64,000 nucleotides of DNA from Odobenus rosmarus divergens (Eukaryota; Chordata; Mammalia; Carnivora; Odobenidae): assembly GCF_000321225.1 (NCBI RefSeq), contig NW_004450398.1, forward strand, positions 2,489,300 to 2,553,299, in the 5' to 3' direction. The notes under the pieces are model-generated. The model was not told where the DNA came from and made no database searches. It worked only from the letters and a program-made list of their open reading frames with translations. The position numbers and the translations under genes are program-made. This document shows, in pieces, positions 60,045-64,000 of the stretch (the first letter of the stretch is position 1; every line of letters starts with the position of its first letter).

Positions 60045-60205
60045 TTCACTCCACCAACTTAATGACTCAGAGAAACTAGAGTACAGAGTTTCCTTCCTGG
60101 TAGCTCCAACAAAAGAGCCAGGGCTAATTCTGATTGGACTCCTCCGCATCATGTGAACATGGCTGAGCCAATCACTGTGACCAAGGGACGGAGTACACGG
60201 ATTGG
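60045..60205. mobile_element. Old interspersed repeat, family not assigned
   Basis: Contains ctgattggactcctccgcat, gctgagccaatcactgtgac, caagggacggagtacacgga, ttggccaggggc. Similar words to 36,205-36,585. Confidence 0.5.
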
Positions 60206-60638
60206 CCAGGGGCAGCCTGAGTGCTGCCAGGCCTTATGAATATTCAACACAGCCATGGATCCCTATTTCTCATCTCCTGAGCCCCAGGAGTTACAGATGG
60301 TTGCCTGCAGATGTGTTTGTTTTGCTCACGCAGGAGTCTTAAAATATGTCAAGACAGTTCACCAAAACATCTGAATCTGGAGTTTCTGCTGAAAAATCAA
60401 AAGATCTGGAAATATGCAGCCTGAATTTCCTCATGGCAGCATCTGATTTGTGCAGAAAACCAGCTGCCTCCTTTAGCCGAGGCATGCTTCTCCAAGTTTA
60501 TTCCAGTCCCTGTCTATTGTTACATCTGGACAGTTTAGATCATGGGTTCTGGAGTATTTGAATTTGCTCTGCCGGACACAGACCAAATCTGTGTTGTCTA
60601 AACCTCCCTCATGTCAAAAATAATTGGGAGTTGCTTTA

Positions 60639-60846
60639 TTTATTTGTTTGTTTGTTTATTTATTTATTTAGACAGAGAGAGAGCATGCGTGAGAGAGCAA
60701 GAGTGGGGGAGGGGCAGAGGGAGAGAATTTTAACGAGGTGCCACACTCGGCGCAGAACCAGTGCGGGGCTCGATCTTACAACCCCGAGATCATGACCTGA
60801 GTCAAAGAGTCAGTCACCCAACCAACTGAGCCACTTAGGTGCCCCC
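60639..60846 (-). mobile_element. CAN-SINE, diverged
   Basis: Contains the (tttg)n(tttа)n-like tail, ggggctcgatcttaca, gagatcatgacctgag and the head gagccacttaggtgccccc. Degenerate flanks ggagttg / ggggttg. Confidence 0.92.
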
Positions 60847-60940
60847 AGGGGTTGATTTTTAAACACACAGCTTCTGGGATATTCCCCCTATCCTACCCAT
60901 TTTGATTCAGTGGGTTTGCATAGGCCAGATAGTTGCCATT

Positions 60941-60987
<47 letters not shown>

Positions 60988-61310
60988 TTAATTATTATGT
61001 TCAGTTAGCCAACATACAGTACATCATTAGTTTTTATGTAGTGTTCAACGATTCATTAGTTGTGTATAACACCCAGTGCTCATCACATCACGTGCCCTCA
61101 ATATCTATCACCTGGCTACCTCATCCCCCCAAATAGTTGCCTTTTTAACAAGGTCCTCCCAGGTGACTCTTATAAAGGAGGTTTGGAAACAATGTCTAAG
61201 CCATGCTGTTCGGAGTGGACCAGCAGGATCTGTATCACCTAGGGTATCTTGTTTAAATTGCCAATGTCAGCCCTACCCCAGACAGACAACCGGAATCTGC
61301 CTTTAAACAG
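60847..61310. mobile_element. MER20-like hAT remnants, interrupted by an L1
   Basis: Left piece to 60,937 (cattttgattcagtgggttt) and right piece from 61,133 (aacaaggtcctcccaggtga), then ccagcaggatctgtatcacc and accggaatctgcctttaaac to 61,310. Family assignment is tentative. Confidence 0.5.
60938..61132 (-). mobile_element. Carnivore-type L1 3' end, truncated insertion
   Basis: Begins with a (TTTA)n tail (about twelve units), then taacacccagtgctcatcac and atctatcacctggctacctc, characteristic of the carnivore L1 3' UTR. Target-site duplication atagttgcc at 60,929-60,937 and 61,133-61,141. Confidence 0.9.
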
Positions 61311-61850
61311 TGTAGTAGCTTGGCTTTTGATATGACCTCTTCTCTGTTTTCATTTCAGTAGGGTTCCTCCCCCAACTTCCTTGCCCCAGTCCTCTCCAGA
61401 AGAGCCAGTGTGCCCTGCCTCTCCCTATCTGAGACCTGTCCCATCCCTGGGGGATGCTCGCCCCAACCTCCCACCACCCAGAGACGACAGGGAAAGGTGC
61501 TCTGTGAAGCTAAACAACCTAAACAGCTGGAGATCTTGCCTTGTTAGAGAAAGCCGACTTGACCCCCAGGTCCTCCGACCTCCACAAATTCCAGACCCCC
61601 AGGCCTGTCTCGTGATCTCAATTTTGGTTGCTCTGCTTTGTCTCCATCAAGTGTTCTGATGCATTTCACACACGACTGGGCTTAGGCAATTTGGCCAGGC
61701 CTGTTCTGTTCTTTTTCAGTTTTCTTAATTGCGAGGCTTTTTGTTTCCCCAGTGGAAAACTTCCATATGAAGAATTCTGAAATCCAGGCACTGCCAGGCC
61801 TTAGCTGATAATGTTCCTTTCACAGCTTTCATTCATTCAAAGCATTCTGC
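61310..61850. other. Intronic single-copy sequence
   Basis: No repeat recognised. Confidence 0.4.
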
Positions 61851-61854
61851 TAAT

Positions 61855-62118
61855 GATGCCTTACTAATACTAATGATGATATTTGGCATGTACTGGAAAT
61901 TTAGTCTGTGCCAGGCATTGTGCCACGTATTCTAAATATCTCGTTTAATCCTCACACTAACTCTGTGATGCTGTCAGTATTCTTACCCCCATTTGGCAGA
62001 TGACAAAACTGAGGCTCACCAACATGAAAACCAAGGACATAAACAGCTGGTAAGTGATTGGACCTGGATTCAAACCCTGCCCTCTCTGACTTCTGAGTCT
62101 GTGTTAATAACCCTGACA
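61855..62118 (-). repeat. MIR SINE
   Basis: Contains ctgtgccaggcattgtgcca, gtttaatcctcacactaact, catttggcagatgacaaaac, tgaggctcacc. Confidence 0.9.
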
Positions 62119-63080
62119 CACATGAACATGAGCCAGACTTGATGAAGGGAACTCACTATTCACAGAACATTATCTACAGAGTCTTTCGGTCTTGCTCCCG
62201 CCCTGAGGATGGTGCTGTGCCCACTTTGGTGATGGCAGAACCGGGGTCTGAGGTTGCCGTGGTCAGAAAACGGCAGAGTCAGATTTGGGCTCTGGCTTCT
62301 TGCTCTGTATCCAGCCATCACCACCAACATCACCATCATCATCATTCTGAAGGTAGAACGAGCTCATTCTTTCAAGACATTTGCACTGACAGGTAAGTTC
62401 ATCCAAAATTATGAAGAAAAATGTGAAGGAAAAGGTCACCCAGCATGTGTGTGGCAAAGTATTGAAATCGTTTCTTTTTTTAAAGGAGACGGTTTATTAA
62501 TTATTAATCAGCATTTTTAACCTTCAGTCCTTGTTCACCACAGATAGGTTGATGGTTGAGTACGATTAGACAAGTACTTTCTGCATCTGAATTTGGTCAT
62601 TCCCGAGTTACCCGTTTTTGCCCTTCTTGCAAGAAGAACTGGTTTCTGCTCTTTTTGCAAGGAGAACTGGTTTTGTTAGAACCTAGTTGCAAACCAACCT
62701 CATCTTTGAAGTTTCTGCTGATATTCAAGCTTGCAGTCCTTGTTGTGGGCCAGAGAGAATTACTCGGGGATTTTCATTGTTTGAGCTTTTCTCTGTTGAA
62801 GAGGTGGGAGGATGGGGTCTGTGCTGTGGGTTATTATGCTCCAGTGTGTGCAGTATTGGCTCCTCAGCCTGTAAGATGATGCACCTGCTGGGAGGGAAGG
62901 ACAACAAGGAGTCTTTAAAACCAGTGGGGTTGGGTGGTGGAGCAGGAGTGATAATAAAGGAAGTTTATTTGCCTGTAAACTTGCTCATTGGACTTAGGTG
63001 TGCTTATTCTGGACCCCAGACCTTGGGGAGCGGGCAGAGAAATGCATGAGAGGCTGTCTTGAGTGTTAAGAACATAGCAT
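62118..63080. other. Intronic single-copy sequence
   Basis: A short (CAT)n-like run lies at 62,325-62,345. At 62,611-62,681 a short block is repeated (ttgcaagaagaactggtttc versus ttgcaaggagaactggtttt). Confidence 0.4.
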
Positions 63081-63085
63081 GATGA

Positions 63086-63660
63086 AGATAGTGCCTGTTG
63101 GATGGGTTTTATGCGTCAACTTGGCCAGGCTACGTTTCCCTGTGATTGAATCAAACCCTAATCCAGGTGTGCTTGTAAAGCTGTTCTGTAGATGTGATTA
63201 AAGGCTGTAATCAGTTGACTTGAGGGGAGATGATCCTAGATAATCTGGGTGGGGCTGATTTCAATCCGTGGATGGCCTTGAGTGAAGCCGAGGCTTCCCA
63301 GCAGGCATTCCACCTGAGGATAGAAGCGTAAGCTCCTGTCCTGGGTTCCAGCCTGCCCTACAGATTGCAGACGTGGCTAGCAGTCCCCCACAATGATGTG
63401 AGCAAATTCCTTGGGCTAAATTTCCCTTTTTTTTTTTTAAAGATTTTATCCATTTATTCATGAGAGACAGAGAGAAGCGGAGGGAGAAGCAGGCTCCCCG
63501 CCGAGCAGGGCGCCCGATGCAGGGCTTGATCCCAGGACGCCGGGACCATGACCCGAGCCGAAGGCAGACGCTTAACCATCTGAGCCACCCAGGTGCCCCT
63601 AAATCTCCTTATCTATATCTCCTACTGGGCTGTTCCTCTGATTAAACCCTGGCTCATACA
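63086..63660 (+). mobile_element. ERVL/MaLR-type LTR, interrupted by a CAN-SINE
   Basis: Contains ttttatgcgtcaacttggcc, tgtagatgtgattaaaggct, gatgatcctagataatctgg, then after the SINE tctatatctcctactgggct and ttaaaccctggctcatacag. Non-coding. Confidence 0.8.
63429..63598 (-). mobile_element. CAN-SINE inside the LTR
   Basis: Flanked by ctaaatttccctt / ctaaatctcctt (63,416-63,428 and 63,599-63,610). Intact head gagccacccaggtgccc. Confidence 0.95.
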
Positions 63661-64000
63661 GATAATAGGGCCAGGTGCAGGGTGTTGCTATAACAAATAC
63701 CTGTAAGAGTGAAGTGGCCTTGGAAGCGGACTTCCAAGGCTGGAAGAATTTTGAGACACATCATAGATAAACCCGAGATTTCCTCGAACACACTGTTAGT
63801 AGAAATATGAGCACTAACAACTTGGTATCGAGGACTAAAAAAACAGGGGCATCATAGAGAAAACACATAACACCTTAGAGAATACCTACATTATCGGGAA
63901 CACACTGTTGGTAGAAATGTGGATGTGAGAGGCACTACCCACGAGGGCTAGCTAAGCGGAAGTGAGGAACATGTTTTTGGAAACCAGAGGAAAGGGGATC
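63660..64000 (+). mobile_element. MaLR internal sequence (partial, continues past window)
   Basis: Directly follows the LTR. Phrases such as ggctggaagaattttgagac and ctgttagtagaaatatgag match MaLR internal sequence as I remember it. No intact viral gene. It contains an imperfect internal duplication. Confidence 0.65.

Overview
The window is genomic DNA of a placental mammal, almost certainly a carnivoran. It holds at least sixteen tRNA-Lys-type CAN-SINEs with the 'cctgggtggctcagt' head and '(aaata)n aaatcttt' tail, a carnivore-style L1 3' end, and many old mammalian repeats (MIR, L2, MaLR LTRs, MER5). The SINE heads resemble those of arctoid caniforms (bear, seal, mustelid type). The dog-type 'gggatccctgggtggcgc' head is absent. 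This species reading is inference from remembered families.
Only one protein-coding gene is supported: GRIN2A, encoding the GluN2A subunit of the NMDA-type glutamate receptor, on the + strand. Positions 1-23,900 are 5' flanking sequence made of single-copy DNA and old repeats. Positions 23,902-26,720 hold a promoter-proximal TG microsatellite and a CpG island with a near-perfect RE1 (REST/NRSF) site, a strong CTCF motif, GC boxes and two probable 5'-UTR exons (ending at 24,894 and 25,656). The first coding exon is 27,106-27,537. It carries the start codon at 27,124 and codons 1-138 (signal peptide and the beginning of the amino-terminal domain). Positions 27,538-64,000 are the start of a very long intron; no further coding exon was seen.
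The non-genic sequence holds several structures that the repeat families do not explain. The clearest is a composite insertion at about 11,038-11,297. It joins an inverted 90-base copy of DNA about 1 kb downstream to a direct 140-base copy of DNA about 1.5 kb upstream, both about 97% identical to their sources. A second 97-base local duplication (13,650 and 15,161) has the same divergence. Near the gene, the leader has short upstream ORFs, one spanning the exon junction and ending nine bases before the GluN2A start codon. The alternative leader exon would instead open an upstream ORF that overlaps the coding start out of frame. I found no CRISPR array, operon, bacterial system or other dedicated novel system; this is a neuronal gene promoter in a repeat-rich mammalian landscape.
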